A stretch of 64,000 nucleotides of DNA from Anisakis pegreffii (lineage: Eukaryota; Nematoda; Chromadorea; Rhabditida; Anisakidae): NCBI GenBank assembly GCA_035041965.1, contig JAPYMA010000378.1, forward strand, positions 186,001-250,000. The letters are read 5' to 3'. The stretch's first letter is position 1. Each line of letters begins with the position of its first letter. A model generated the notes under the pieces. That model ran no database searches. It worked only from the letters and a program-made list of their open reading frames with translations, and was not told the origin of the DNA. This document shows positions 38,694 to 51,961 of this stretch, in pieces. Made by a program: the position numbers and the translations under genes.

Positions 38694-39272
38694 CAAAGTG
38701 CTGAAATGCTCAGCATGTTAACTTATCGAATTGTCGAGAAGCATTGCTATTACCTCTGAGTGTGCATTCGAAGTCGACAGAAAAGGGAATGTATACGAGA
38801 AGACGACACGAAAATTGCTTTCACGGTTCTGTTTTTATAAACATGTCGTGTTGGATATTCGGTCACACTGAAGATATCTATTTGTGACAGCATGAAGCAC
38901 TAAAACGAATTATTTCACGCAAACCACTTCTCGATAAACTCGGTCTATCGCACTCGAATGTTTGTTCTATCGTTTTTCTTTTCAGCGCAGACAAGTGCGT
39001 ATCTTTGCAACTGATATGCTCATTTATTTCTAATTTTAGAAATGAATTCATTTACGAAGAAAAGCGAAAGAATGCGGGCAGTAGTGAATTAATATGTATT
39101 GCACATAATTTGTCGACAATTCACTCTCATAACATCATCAATTTTTGCATACCATTTCCATGAAGTGCACGTATCTTTCTTTGCATGTATTATAAACGAG
39201 CAAAGAACCGGACTTTATCAAAGTCCACATTATTTTTACGAATTCATAGCGCGTGGGTGGTGCATTTAGGTG

Positions 39273-41605
39273 ATGAGCGACGCCGGCAATGCTGAGGAGG
39301 ATAAGAAAAAGAAGGAAAGGGGGCCTGTGGGACGAATGCTTTTCAAGGTTTCAGCTCTATCTCCGTTTTGAAGACAACTCTACGTAGAAGTATTACAATT
39401 TTTGACGAATTGGTTATGTAATTGAATAAGAATTCACAATTTTAGGTTGGTGAAAGACTCGGCATAGTTGAACAAACTCGACTTGCACCAGAATTCATAG
39501 CTGAAATCGAAAATTACTACAAGTAAGGTTTTGAACTAATCTTGATGCTATGAATGATTATTGAAGGTAACTTCCGAATTGAGTGCGGTTTGAGGGACAC
39601 CTTGGCGGATATCTGAAAGCGACAGGTGGAATGGAACATTATGATAAGTTATAGGATGTCCAATAGAGAGGAACAAGTAAATGATAGATCTATTTCAACT
39701 CACTATTAATGACTACAGATGGTATGTTTTTTTCGCAACGATACAGTTTCTTGTAGGTATCAAGATGCAGTTGAAAAGACTGTCGTCAGCTTAGAATCAG
39801 TACTCCAGAACGACGCAAAAATACTAGCCGATGGGTCGATTGAATGTGCTGAGAAAATGGATCCATACGAGAAATTCGCAAGAAATATTAAAGCTTTTCG
39901 CCAGTTTCAGCCCGAAGAAAAAAAGGTATTCACCGTTGGAACACTCTCTCGCGTGGAAGCTCTGAAAGATGTTGAAGTGATACTCCGTTGAAATATTCTA
40001 GCAGATGTGGGGGTGGACTAGAAGTGTGTCCTGTTTTGTGAACATAGTATGCTTGAACATGAGATCAATGATTTATTGGAAGATCAGTGAAAACAGGAGT
40101 GCAGATCCCATTGCCAATACCACGATTTTCTTGAATGAATCCCAACGCTCTGCAGAAAGTTGAAGACACCCCAAACGTATCGATATCAATCCACCAAAAC
40201 ATCTGATATGCAATGTTCTAGGAGTCAACCGTGACAGTTGAAGCTATTGTTAAACGATTGGCCCTAATGCATCGTGAGACACAACTTAAAGGCTCGTTTT
40301 GGCAATAATTTATTGAGACATTAAACGCCATATGTAATTTGCTCTAGAAGTCCTTTTTAAGTCGCTTTATGCTTATCTTTCCGAAACACTCAGAATTTAA
40401 GCGAACATTCCTTCTTATCTGTTTTTTGAGGATATTATCGGCCGATTATTACTCGTTGAAGCAGAAATTGTTTCGCGAAGTTGTCCATTTGAAACATTCA
40501 CGAAACGGTGCGTTTATCGATGGAAAACGCTTGTCCATTATTGCTCGCAAATTTATCAAGCGAACTTGAGGTCGACGTGCAATCAGGAAAATGCGTCGTT
40601 TCATCGCGGGTGATCGAGCGTCCATGATGGAAGATCAGAAAAAGTTGATGAAAGCGCGAGATATTATGGACGCAGCACGACATGAGGTGACCCCTCTCAG
40701 AAATAACGCATCAGTGACCGGTGAATTAGAGTGAAGATCGTAACTTCAAGGCGCCTCATTAATTCACTGGAACATTCAGAATGTTTTTTGCGCCTACCCG
40801 TACCCTGGGTCGTTGATGCTTACGTCCATTTACCTTTGACGTCAAAGTTATTCACGGTCGAATAGAAGCAATGAAATAGAAGATTTATAAAAAAAACGAT
40901 GTGGAAACTCCGTTAAAAATGCCAGTGATCTTTTTTTTGCTTGGGCAGCTGACAACAATAGTGAGATCCAATTAGATATTTTCATGTCAATGCGCAAATT
41001 GAGGATAATTTCACTAACTTAAGTGCAAAAACTGCCCTAGAAGGTGATAACTAACTAATCATGATTACTGTCTTATACAAGTGATTTCTTTTGCAGCAAG
41101 TATTTTCGATAAAGTGAAATTCAGGTAAAACAAGCAAGAACGAATGAAATGGTTGAAGAGAAAGGTAAATTTTATGAGCGTTGTGTTCATGAGTTCGACA
41201 CTCAAGCCGCAAAAGTTGCATCGTATCCCGAGAAATTGCCCGAAGACAAAGAAAGTCATTCAAAGGAAATTCTTGAGGTAACTGCTAAATTCACTGGTTC
41301 ATTTGAATCTTTTATTTATTTTTTTCTATGAACCAATCAAAGTAAATATATGAATGCATAAACATATACATTGCTCCGAGTGCTCTGTATCAATCGAAAG
41401 AACTCGAGTTCTTTAGGTTTCCAAATATTCACCTCGCAAATTTCCTTTATTTCCTTCAGTTATGTCCGCACCAATCACAAGGAATGTATTTCAGTATTTT
41501 GAAGTACTTTCAAACTATCATCGGAATGCAGCCGCAATGCTATCAGAACATTTACAAAAACTCGGTGTGCAATCTCCTATCGATGCAGCTGCTTCTATAA
41601 ACTGA
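39273..41605 (+). CDS. BAR-domain protein, 252 aa
   Basis: Seven exons join in phase: 39273-39347, 39446-39522, 39757-39925, 40222-40295, 40587-40686, 41125-41277 and 41495-41605. A short charged N-terminus (EEDKKKKERG) leads into a near full-length BAR fold: GRMLFKVGERLG, then helix 1 (PEFIAEIENYYKYQDAVEKT), then helix 2 to DPYEKFARNIKAF, then KMRRFIAGDRASMMEDQKKL and ARDIMDAARHEVKQA, and a last helix ending near YFEVLSNYHRNAAAMLSEHL. BAR dimers bind and bend membranes in endocytosis and trafficking (family knowledge). No SH3 domain follows; the protein ends 17 residues after the last helix. The exon 4 donor (GTTTTG) is weak but is the only one that keeps frame. AATAAA lies at 41634-41639, 29 bases after the stop, supporting the gene end. 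Confidence 0.85.
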
Positions 41606-42223
41606 CCTCAGCCATCTCAAGATTCAGCTCATCAATAAAATAAGCCATAAATTTCTTCGAAGTATGATCTGAATTGTTTGATATGATTTTATCGAATACA
41701 TTATTCAGCAACTGAATATAATCTACAATGTGAAATAATAAATTAATCGACTCGGAATTAAGTAATCCCGCAAAACATCTAGATATGCACAAGTAATAAT
41801 GTAAAGTCATTCCATTGGAAGAACAAACAAGATTTCGTAAGGTTTTCGGTGAATTTACACACCGTCTAAGCGACGGATCAGCGACGACCATGATGTCGTG
41901 CTTTAATTACGATTGCTTCCTCAACAAACCAACATTGATCGGACACTGAAAATAGCGTTCAATGAGCAATCGTTGCTGGCAAAACGAATTCATAAACTTC
42001 AGCAAAGTTTGAAGCTCTAATTGCGACTGGAAAGTGATCGAAATATCGAACGAGAAGTTTGACTTATCGCGAAGAGCCAGTCATTCCCATCTAAGAATTC
42101 CTCCTCTCATCACATCCAATCAAAACCTCCATCTGTTCATTATCATCTCTGTATGCTACCGAGCACTTACCGAGGCTGGAAAATACAGCAATTGGAGGAC
42201 AAGAACAATGAGTACCTGTAGTT
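41606..42223. other. convergent intergenic region
   Basis: It separates the stop codons of the BAR gene (plus) and the Warthog-like gene (minus). It carries the BAR gene AATAAA at 41634-41639. No AATAAA for the minus-strand gene was found. Confidence 0.6.
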
Positions 42224-45200
42224 TCAAGCCTTGATGGCATTTTTTTGTAGTTTTGTCTGTTGATCAGATGAGCCGTTTTGTGCCGTAGATACTGAGTTGG
42301 GTATTGAGGGTGCAACAATAGGCTGGAGAGGTGCGGGCGTACCTAGATGGAATGCAGGAAATATAGGAGGTAAAGTTGGGAGAGTCGGTAATGGGGCGAA
42401 CGTCACATTTGATTGTCGTCTGAACAAAGCCATCACCTGATCGAATGAGGGCAAAGTTGCGAAAGTTGGTGGTGGGATTGTTGGGAATAAAGTTGGATGT
42501 TGGGGTTGAGGAGTTGCAGAACTGACAACATTCGCTGGAGAGCCGTTATTGCCTAATAAAGCAGTTGCTTGGGCTGGATTCACAGCTGCTTGTTGTGCAT
42601 TCACATTGGCTCGCGCTAACGAAGCAGTTGGAGTGAAATTCGGTTGAGCAAAACCAGGATTGATACCAGCCAATGGTGCGCCGAAGATGAGTGGTGAAGA
42701 GTTAGGCTGTGAGGGTTGAGGTGGGAATACACCACCATTGAACGACTGGGGCTGATACTGAGGTGGGACGTTTTGGAATGCGTTTTGCTGCAGAGAAGAA
42801 GCGGGTTGTTGCGGCGACAAGAATGGGAATTGCTGGGAAAATACGGTGGTACGTGCGAAGGGCTGTTGCGCGAAGAACTGATTGAAGTTGGCAAATGGTT
42901 GATTCGGAGGTTGTGGTCTTTGGAATAGTGACTGTGGCAAGGCAGAGCTAAGTTGACCAGGTTGTTGCACTGCTTCACGATTGTCCTGATTCGTATGATC
43001 GTTACGTATCGGTGATATTCGAATACCTTTCTTCTTATCCGAGTTGATCTCTGGGATCGTTTCGTTTTGCACATTTCTCAAAACAGTTTCAGGTGCGCCT
43101 GAGACTGGGCGGACTTGCAATTGTTCATTCGGATAAGGAAGTTGTTGTTGTTGTTCGCCGTATTGACCACCGAAAGCTTGATTTTGAGGCCAGAAATTAG
43201 GTTGTGCTGGTTGGTTGAAAGGAAAACCACTACCGAAATTCGGTTGTGGTAGATTGGTTGCGCCCTGAGAGGGACGGATCGCGACGTTGAAGAGGGACAT
43301 TGGGGCATTTGGCGGTTGGAATCTAGCGGACTGCTTGAATCCAGTGATCTCAGCCGATTGTCCATCTCCAATATTGCCAATATGTATCGTGCCGGGCAGA
43401 GCGATTCCCATTGAAGTCAGTCGATGCAACGCTGAATCGACATTAGCCGGAACCTTTTCTGTCACAGCAAACGCCTCAACTGAACCTGCTGACTCATTTG
43501 TTACAGCAGATGGTTCAACCTGAGTTGACGACTTTTCAGATGCTGCACTTGAAGGCAGTTCCTTCTTTACGGCTGTTTGCTCGGTGTCGGGCATTTCTTT
43601 TGCGATATCACCTTTTGGTCGTGTATCTGTTTCAGCATTTCCAGATTCTGATTTATCAACTCCGTGGGGATTCCTGCAAATTTTCAAATTTTCAAATTTT
43701 CTTTGATCAATACATATGTTTGTAGGGCTAATTTTAAAACGCAAAATTTTTGAATGCATTGCAACTTAAAGCTTTGAAATAGATTTTAAGGGATGGCATT
43801 GCTCAATTTCAACAGCGAGACTAGCGATCAAGCATATTCATTCACCAACTTTTTGTGTTTCTTTTCGTTGAATTTGTGCGTCAGTACAGCAAATGCTCTA
43901 TCTTCATTCAAATCTTTCAAGCGATCCTTTTTTTCCTCGTTTGAATCCACCCCCAAACTGGCACCGTTTGTCGCTTTCGTCAATATCTTCACCACCTCTG
44001 CTGACACACCGGCATCAACTGAAATATGCAGCGAACAAATGAATTATTTTTGATGCAGGCATCAATCTGTTCATCTATTAACTTGTTTAATATATCTCAG
44101 CTACGTACTGCTTAGTTTACCGTTAGGGTTGTCCTTGTTTTGAAACTATATAATTTCGCACACATTTTTCATCTTGCGACTAGTAAAGTGAAAATGAGTT
44201 CTCTTCTGCTAATTCTCTAGCATTTATTGCCAAATTCTCATCATGCATACGAATTATTGAAAGATTTCAATTTTACAAATAAAACATTGCCTAGTTTGAT
44301 ACAGTTTCCGTGAATTTGCGTTTGAATTTCATTCTAACTTGCTTGAATCGCTCTTGATCAATAGAAGAGATCAGTGATGCCGAAAATTAGAAATTAGGCA
44401 ACGCAATGGATCAAGGACCTACATGGAACTTCAGGTTCAGGTGGATCAGGTAAACAGTTCATTCGACGAACTGTTACTTCGTACGAGATTCTGAAAAGTT
44501 CTGAAGTGTGAGCATTCAACGGTTTCGACTTCGAAAGAGTCGAAGGCAAAGTAAGTTCGATTAAATGGTCATCGAAATGATTCCATAACACTATTTTACA
44601 ACCAGCATGTTCACTGATTGTGAGATTTTTATGACTGAGTTGATTTGTTTACATTTCTCAAATTTTGATACTTTCAAAGTTTTAGGTGGATGAATGAATG
44701 GTAGAATATGAGCAGATGAGCATACTCATGGGTGTTGGCATCCATGACCTTTCTGACATTTGCAATCACGTCAAAGCTGATTTGACGACCATCGCGTATC
44801 ACTTCACCTCCAGTGATCGCTTCTCCTGGACCCACATTCGTTACTCCGACATCTTGTGAGAAACGTAATCCGTCGAAAGTACAGCATTGTAATATCAGTC
44901 TGAAATATTATAGCTCTTCCTCGATCACCTCTCTGCTTCACTCCAAATAAAGCAGTCAGCCTAAGACCGAGTAGACTGTTAGAAGAGGAAATAGGAGGAA
45001 ATTTTATCGCGTTTAAATTTTATTGCGACGAGCAGAACACTTACGGTTGCCGTGGATGATCTATGTATTCAATACCACCAACCCACTGATCTTCGTGTGG
45101 ACACGACAAATCTGCGAAATTCCCGGAGCAATTCTGAAAAGTTCATTTTACGCAATACACATCATCGATTTGTCTGCTGTAACCTTCGGAAATGATTTCA

Positions 45201-46576
45201 CTTTCTTTGAGTGCAAAGTTTTGAAATGGTCGACTGTCTAGTGTTTATTGTTTTGCAGTCTATTGCTTTGGAAGAATCGGAACGAAATCGGTTACGCTCA
45301 GTGACCGATTCTATCCTGACACTTCAAGCGTATGAAAATCGCGCGGACATACGCTGATTTATCGCGTTTTGTGCACAATCTTATCCCAAATGTCACTTAT
45401 TGGGTCAACTCACTGAATGTTCGTTTGCTCACCTTTCGCTGTCTTCTATCAATGAACACTTTTGAGAACAGCAATCTTTCTGTCATGTGCCGAGCATTCG
45501 CTCTTATATCCGAACGAATATGATTGATAAGTGACAGTAGTGTTGATGCACGATGAAAGTTTCATCGATAGCAAATTTGAGTCAAATTTTTAGTGTGATT
45601 GGTGAAAGTTACATGGACAGGAAATTTCAGTGCATCACACAAACAAGGAGAGATGTTATTGAAATAAGCGACTGATCAGTTTGCGCAATATGCTGATAAG
45701 GAAGTTGCTCATAATGGGACAAAAGTTATTGTGCTAGTAACATTGGAAAGAGTTAGAATGAAGAGTGCTCGATCACGAGTCATTTGGAGTGGTCTGTTTT
45801 TTTCTCAGATCTGGTTTGGCAGATGTAAACAAATTATCGTCCCTTTAACGATGTAACATTGAAGTTTTTTTTTTGATTTGATAATCGACGCTAGATTGGT
45901 GGGTTACTATGAAGAATGTCTCAATGAAGCGTTGAAGATGTGATTGAGTATATGATTGATCAATTCAGATCAACTTACAGCAATCAGCTTTGGAGCCGAC
46001 TGATCACGATAACGTTTCAGTTCCCTGTCGCCTTCTCGAAAGAATCCATCACTTTGTCCATCAATATCTCTGACGAAGATGCTGTCTTCGTTGACCGAGT
46101 CCGGACCTGCTACACAGCTTGGCTGTGCGCAACCCAGTACTGGTGCACCTGGAAAATAATGCACTCAACATAACAAGACTGACTTTGTTGATAGTATTTA
46201 TTAAATTTTCTCGACGATTCGTTTCTGTTCGTCAGTCCTACAGTGACATCTTTGTCATTGTATATCGGTATTTGTCATTATATGTCATTATATCGCTTAT
46301 TATAAGGTTTTCAGTTTATTATAAGGTATTCAGTTAGCAGCAACTTTTTACATTTTCCGATTCTTTATAAACATGTTAATAACAAATGTAGCGTAGCTTT
46401 TTTTACAAGTGTTGTACAGTCTAACGATGTTATACTTTTTTGACAATTGAATGCACAATGTGCTCACCTGACGGTAGGACTTCGAAACTGAACGGAACCC
46501 CAGAAGAGCCACAAAATGACTGCAGCGATTGTTGCACAAATATGAGCAGTAGAAAAGCCTTCAACATGTCCCGCAT
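42224..46576 (-). CDS. Warthog-like hedgehog-related secreted protein
   Basis: Seven exons join in phase: 46468-46576, 45979-46148, 45045-45133, 44726-44899, 44423-44490, 43850-44018 and 42224-43673, giving 742 residues. A signal peptide (LKAFLLLIFVQQSLQS) precedes a Cys domain at residues 22-193 with Cys at 22, 43, 48, 95, 104, 128, 129 and 193. Motifs GAPVLGCAQPSC, GPGEAITGGEVIRDGRQ and YEVTVRRMNCLP match my memory of the Wart domain of nematode hedgehog-related proteins. Residues after about 260 are low complexity: Thr/Glu-rich, then Gln/Pro/Asn/Phe-rich. No C-terminal Hint (autoprocessing) domain follows. Such proteins are secreted, often by epidermis, and several affect moulting. CTGTTACAG just before the ATG could be a spliced-leader site. 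A second in-frame ATG is at 46567. Confidence 0.8.
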
Positions 46577-49500
46577 TTCTGTAACAGTGATCATTCAATT
46601 TCTTAGTCGCTGATTTCGGACTTCCAGAAGAAGACAATCGTCACAAAAAGTTGTCGGGAAGGCGAATGCGTAACGTTAACTTTACATAATCATGAAAATC
46701 AAACAGACAGAAATATTTATTAACAATCTGTATACTTATTGGTGACACAAATTCGAATTAGAATATCATATTGAAAATAAATCGAAATGCATATAACATC
46801 ATAATCAGGTGAAAGTGGCGAGGAAGAGTATGAATCAAGGTTAAAATATGTTAAGGACGTAAGGCGACGGATGCTCTATCCATCATCACTCGCATCCCAC
46901 AATGAAAAAGATATAGACAACTGAACGACCGGATTGGCCCCGCATCCGAATCAGATCCGCACGCAAACAATGTTCTGATGTTGTCGATCTGTTCCCCTCA
47001 TTGAACGTCTTCTCATCGGGTCACTGGGTGCGAGCGAAGTGAAAATGACAATGGAAACAAGTTTCGCAAAATTTCTCGTCTTCTCCCAAACATTTAATTT
47101 CTATCTTTCATCATTTTGCGTTGAATTGTCATTGCGATTTGTTATGGTTTGTATCGCGATCAGCCATACATATATACATACAGAACTTAAATTTGTGTGA
47201 ATTTCATTCACATCACTTCTTCAATATTCACGTAAATGACCACAACGCATCACAATTCCACTTCATTCCATAATTTCGCATCTAACAAATATCAAAAGAA
47301 ATCGTCGAACAACTCCAATCAATTCTCCGTACATACCATCGAATCATTCAGTTTTTCTACTTGTACCCTGAGGAAATTCTATGAACGGATGAATAACGAG
47401 TGGCGCTCGTTCATTCGCAACAAGAATGCGCTATAAAAAGTTCATGATCCAATCGACCACCTACACAATACACTCGTTGGAATCAAATCTGATCAGAAAT
47501 GGAGAGCTGCGAAGAAATGGAGCGTTGCGTTATGATATTATCAAATGCACAGAGGTCTTCGTAGGATTAATCATTAAAACTTTAAATCCGTTGAGGTCGC
47601 ACAATGACATGATTGCGTTGTGACCGTGTTTGACGGTGACTAATTCACTTAAGTAATCATGGACCAAAATTGATATTTTCCATCGGCAAAGAATGACAAA
47701 CAATCGAAACCTGAATATCACGACGTCTCGGTGTTTTCACATTTTGTTTTCATTGAACAAACGCAGAAATTACACCATGAACTTACCAATTCCGTACTTT
47801 CACCTTCCAATTTCACGAAGCGTTGTCGTGTTTTCGCTATCTTTTTCTTCACCCTTCACTCAATATCTATTGAATTGCCTGTTTACCTCACTCTCAGTAA
47901 ATTTTTTCATGTTTTTAGTGATTTTCAATGATTCTCATTTGATACGTTCACATTTTGTTGCACTTGTTTTGCTCTCTCTTGTTTTGATGTACGATCTTGA
48001 ACAGGTGAATCATTTCGGAGATAACGTTTCCCTTGACTATTCCAATCAAACATCAATCTCGAAAAAATATTTCGATTCATTTAGAGTAGTACCTAGACGG
48101 AATTTATGTGTGCTGAAATAATGTTGCATTTTGAAATTACAAGATGAAATTTTTGCTTGTACGTTACTCACTCGATATCAACGATCTGTAAACGAAGGAT
48201 TGCACTGCACACTGACGAGCTCATAACTGAACTGTCATTTATCCTCATTAAAATGATGCACCTTACATAAATCTTACAATCAGTGAGTTCAGCATCGAAT
48301 CAATCCATTCTCATTCATTCTTCATTTAATCCCATCCATTCATTTCAAGTTTGATAACTTTGAGAATTCCAGGCAAACTACGAAAATCGCTCAATTTGCT
48401 CGCATGATTCCATTTCGAAGCTCAACATCTCTTGCCACATACTAGCTCTACAAATCGGAACCCATTTTCAGAATTACCATAAAAGTCTCGTTAGCATCCA
48501 TAAGCATTTGACATTTGTCGGGAATTACTTGCTCAGCAGAGATCGTTTAGCAGTCCATTCGGTTTTGATGCACCAATGAAGCATGAAAAGTTTATGTGGA
48601 TTGTTCTCGTTATAATCTCGTAATGACGCTCATATTGAGTTTTCAGCGTAGTTAACGTACAGAAAAACGTTGCATCTGTAAGAATTATAGATGGAAGTTA
48701 GATGTGAAATTGAGCGCAATGTTGCGGTGAGCAATCAAAGCTCGCACTTTTTAATGTGTTAACATATAATAAAATTGCATCCCGAGTCATACACCGCTCT
48801 TCGAAGAGATAAAATCGTGACGAATGGTCACACCGGTAAGTTAAAAAAAAAGAATCAACGGCGGAAAGTGAAATCATAATGAAGACAATCATAAAACGAA
48901 AAGAATTTCTGGTTTCGGAACAATGAAATTTTCTTTTCGTGCAATAAATACGTGAACGAGATGACAATAACAACAACAACATCCATTCCATTCGTTCTGG
49001 ATTCTGGTTAATTGCATTCATCTTTCGTACAGCAATGTAATACAATAGAGGCACATTAATACGCCAATATCACAAGTATTAATATCACAGTTAATGATTT
49101 ATATTATATATTCTTACATCGATAACAAACTAATTTATGAGATCATTATATCCTTCTGCCGATTAAGTCGAAAGTCATAAACAACCTGAAACAGGTATAT
49201 GAAGAAATAAGATGACGATAGAGTGTTCTTGAGAGATCAGGTAATTGCACTGAGATCGGTGGCAATAAACGAAACAACTGAAATCTGGGAAGGCTACTTC
49301 AACTTTTTCGGGGCTGATATACTAATCGTAAGCGAAGAAAACGCTGACAGCCATACCCATTTGTAATACCCGTCATGATTGAAGAGCCATGGTGAATGGT
49401 GATATGAGCATTACGTTTCATTTTTCAAAATGTCAAAATTTGGAGGTGGGCGGGGTCTTCCTGTGAGCCCTTCCCCCCCCTTCCCCATCCCCCTCCATCG

Positions 49501-50479
49501 CCGTGCCTAAGATGTCTCCAGTAATGCTGAGAGATGAGTTCTATCATGTTTAATCTTTCAGTAATTAAACTATGCTTCACAATGAAATAATGCAGTTTTT
49601 TGAAATGCGATTGAACGAGGCCAATTCAAATCGAATAACGCTTGTGGTGTGGATGAGATGATGTACAAAACCAACAATTACGAACCAACTAAATGCACAG
49701 ATTCTGGCGAACGAATGAACTGAGCAACGCTAACGAATTGCTATCGAATCTTGGAAGTTGCATCGTTGCAGATGACGGTTGCGATATCTTAGACAAATCC
49801 GCTCCTGGAATGACTGACTCGTTATGAGTGTGCGTGAAATGAGATACGAACAAATTGAATGAAATACTTTCGTCGATTCAGTAAATAGTGTTTTCGATAC
49901 GCGTTGCGCATTCCGATATTCAATCGGGAAGAACGCTTCTGATAGGCAATTTGTAACGCATCAGTTGAATGAATATTTATGACTGAGAGGTGTTCTAACG
50001 TCCGGAATGGTCTTATGATTAGTAAGGAGCATTGAAAGCAACTGACCACTGCTCAACTGAACGCTCAACACTTTACATTCGTGAAAAACTGAAGGATCAC
50101 AAAGCTTGATCTTGGATGCACTTTCAATGTCCACTTGATCACTGCAAGGTGCTTGTTTTATTCTTCAACAATGAATTTATCAAACAAACAGAAACGATTA
50201 TGATCCTGAAGGTCAGAATTGCAAACAACTGCGTGAAATAACGAATGAGATATTAATTGCAGGCAACGAGTCACAGTTGCAACAAGTAATGACTGAACAG
50301 TTTTACCTTTCAGTCACTATTATTGATATTATCTAATAAATTTTGTTGAGCAGTCTAGAATTAATGCACTCGCGCAATTCTTAGGTACTATCCAAGATAA
50401 CGCAAAAGACCACGTGGAAGGCATGCAAAAAGATGAACGGACAGGAAAGAAACAAAACTGAAAAGAAAAGAAAAAGAAC
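46577..50479. other. intergenic, no supported gene
   Basis: Frames at 47693-48121 (plus) and 48698-49054 (minus) are open for over 100 codons, but lack splice context and have biased Phe/Ser/Leu composition. A GC-rich, C-tract patch at 49443-49503 resembles an end of a hAT-like element. An AATAAA on the minus strand at 50157-50162 could serve the vWA/mucin locus. Confidence 0.35.
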
Positions 50480-51961
50480 TTAGAAAGGCAAAGCAAAATA
50501 AGGTCGAGGACTGAATGAAAGCGCGCCAGGGCCAGCAAAGTTAAATACGTTTGTCAATCCGGGCGACAATACTGGATTAGTGAAGCTAAATGTGAAGAAA
50601 AATGTGAAAAAATCATTTCAACTAAATTGTATTTTCATGATGCTTTTGTGGGTGTTTTGCTGAATTCATCCGAAAATTTAAAACCTTGATGCGGAAAATA
50701 TCAGAAAGACCACTCTTGTGTTATCTCTGATACGATTGTCATCTCGAGTTGGATCTTCTACAGAGAGATCCACACGCGGATTCGTTGAATAATCTTGTTT
50801 CAGTTGCTTGAATAGTCTGAAAAGATTTATAAAACCCTGCCATTCGTCAAAGAACAATGATTGCCTTTCCATAATTAAACAATGAACTACTAGTGAACAA
50901 ACTTACCATAATTAAACAACGAATAATGAATTACTAGCTGAATCAAATTCAGATACCTTACAGATTTTCCAACCACAGAACATAAGTACTTGTTCGATTC
51001 AAAAGGTTCATTTGCAAAAAGTCACGTTCGAAAAGATGTTACAATCAGAAAGCGATATCATACTCCAGCATTCTATAGCCATGCACTTTTTATCCCTTGC
51101 GATATCAAATGATATATGTACGTTACCGACTCAAAGTGTAGATAACGCCAAAAGTATAGCCACCAGACTCAAGTGAATATAGGAGTTCATCCTGCGCTTG
51201 CGCTTGGGAACTTACTAAGCCTCCAGTATAAATCCCAACACCATCATCAAGTCCATAGGAGACGATTGCAATTCGAGTTTTATTCATTGATATCGTCCAA
51301 TTCTTGATCATTCTAGCAACCAATTTTGCAGTCTAAAATCCAGCAGTTCTGATATTTTAAATGTAAATTCTTTTTCGAACGACATCAACTGTCCACACAC
51401 CACATCTTCAGATGTGCTTTCCTGTTTAGATTCAAAAAAAAAACTCTTTCAAAAGTTTCTATAACCGATTCCATCGAACTTTTGATATTTTATATTTTAT
51501 AGCTTAAATATAGCATTTTGATATTTTATAGCTTAAATATAGCATTTTGTTCAATCACTTTTGGAATTCCAATCTTCGACTGTTCTAAACAATAGTGAAA
51601 GTGAATTTAGGAATCAATATTGACCTGATCGCGATTAGCATTGATATTCGGCTGATAATCGATTGCAATTATCAAATCAACTTTGCACGGATAAACAGTA
51701 CCTGAAAATACGGTGCTTAAAATGATTTCGAATGTGTTATTATAGAAGATCTGTTCGAATTGTTCTCGCTGATCATGGCGCAATGCAACTCGACAAATGA
51801 TGCTTCCGTCTCTACTGCAATAATTACATTGAACCTCAAAGTTCCTTTCTCACGCAGTACTTTGCAATATACCTAATAAGTCGATTGTGCTCCTCAGTTG
51901 CAAGCACTTTTTGAAGATCGTTTAAATCACTGTGCATGTAGTTTTGACATTGGTCGTTAAC
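50480..51961 (-). CDS. second vWA-like domain, exons of vWA/mucin locus
   Basis: Four exons join in phase: 51873-51961, 51625-51814, 51127-51332 and 50685-50816; a weaker last exon (50480-50585) would end at TAA. Acceptors TTCTAG, TTGCAG, TTTTAG and TTTCAG are good. After a Cys-containing leader (VNDQCQNYMH) comes a vWA-type fold: strand KVDLIIAIDYQPN, helix AKLVARMIKNW, strand TRIAIVSYG, then YTLSRLFKQLKQ and strand TRVVFLIFSAS. The metal site that normally reads DxSxS is IDYQPN here, so Ser residues are lost and metal binding is doubtful. The first exon needs a phase-0 donor upstream, which the Ser/Thr-rich exon before it does not supply. So this is either the C-terminal part of that gene with a frame error, or a separate gene whose start I cannot see. 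Confidence 0.6.
51485..51550. repeat. tandem duplication of about 31 bp in an intron
   Basis: TTGATATTTTATAGCTTAAA and following bases occur twice in a row within the intron between two vWA exons. Confidence 0.7.

Larger units (their letters stand above)
27144..39272. other. gene desert of about 12 kb
   Basis: No multi-exon gene could be built on either strand. It contains an (AGC)8 run at 30797-30820, a 15-bp-arm hairpin at 31288-31326, a 29-bp-arm palindrome at 33367-33427, and a 94-codon minus-strand frame at 38409-38693. A string at about 27401 (CAGTGGTGGGCGACG) looks like one end of a hAT-like element, but I found no partner end. Confidence 0.4.

Noticed and set aside
47693..48121. 142-codon plus-strand frame
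   Set aside because: Phe/Ser/Leu-rich composition typical of T/C-rich non-coding DNA; no signal peptide or domain that convinces.
48698..49054. 118-codon minus-strand frame
   Set aside because: No splice-bounded exons, no motif, and its hydrophobic runs come from AT-rich sequence.
49443..49503. GC-rich C-tract patch as a transposon end
   Set aside because: Only one end-like patch is visible; no inverted partner or target duplication.
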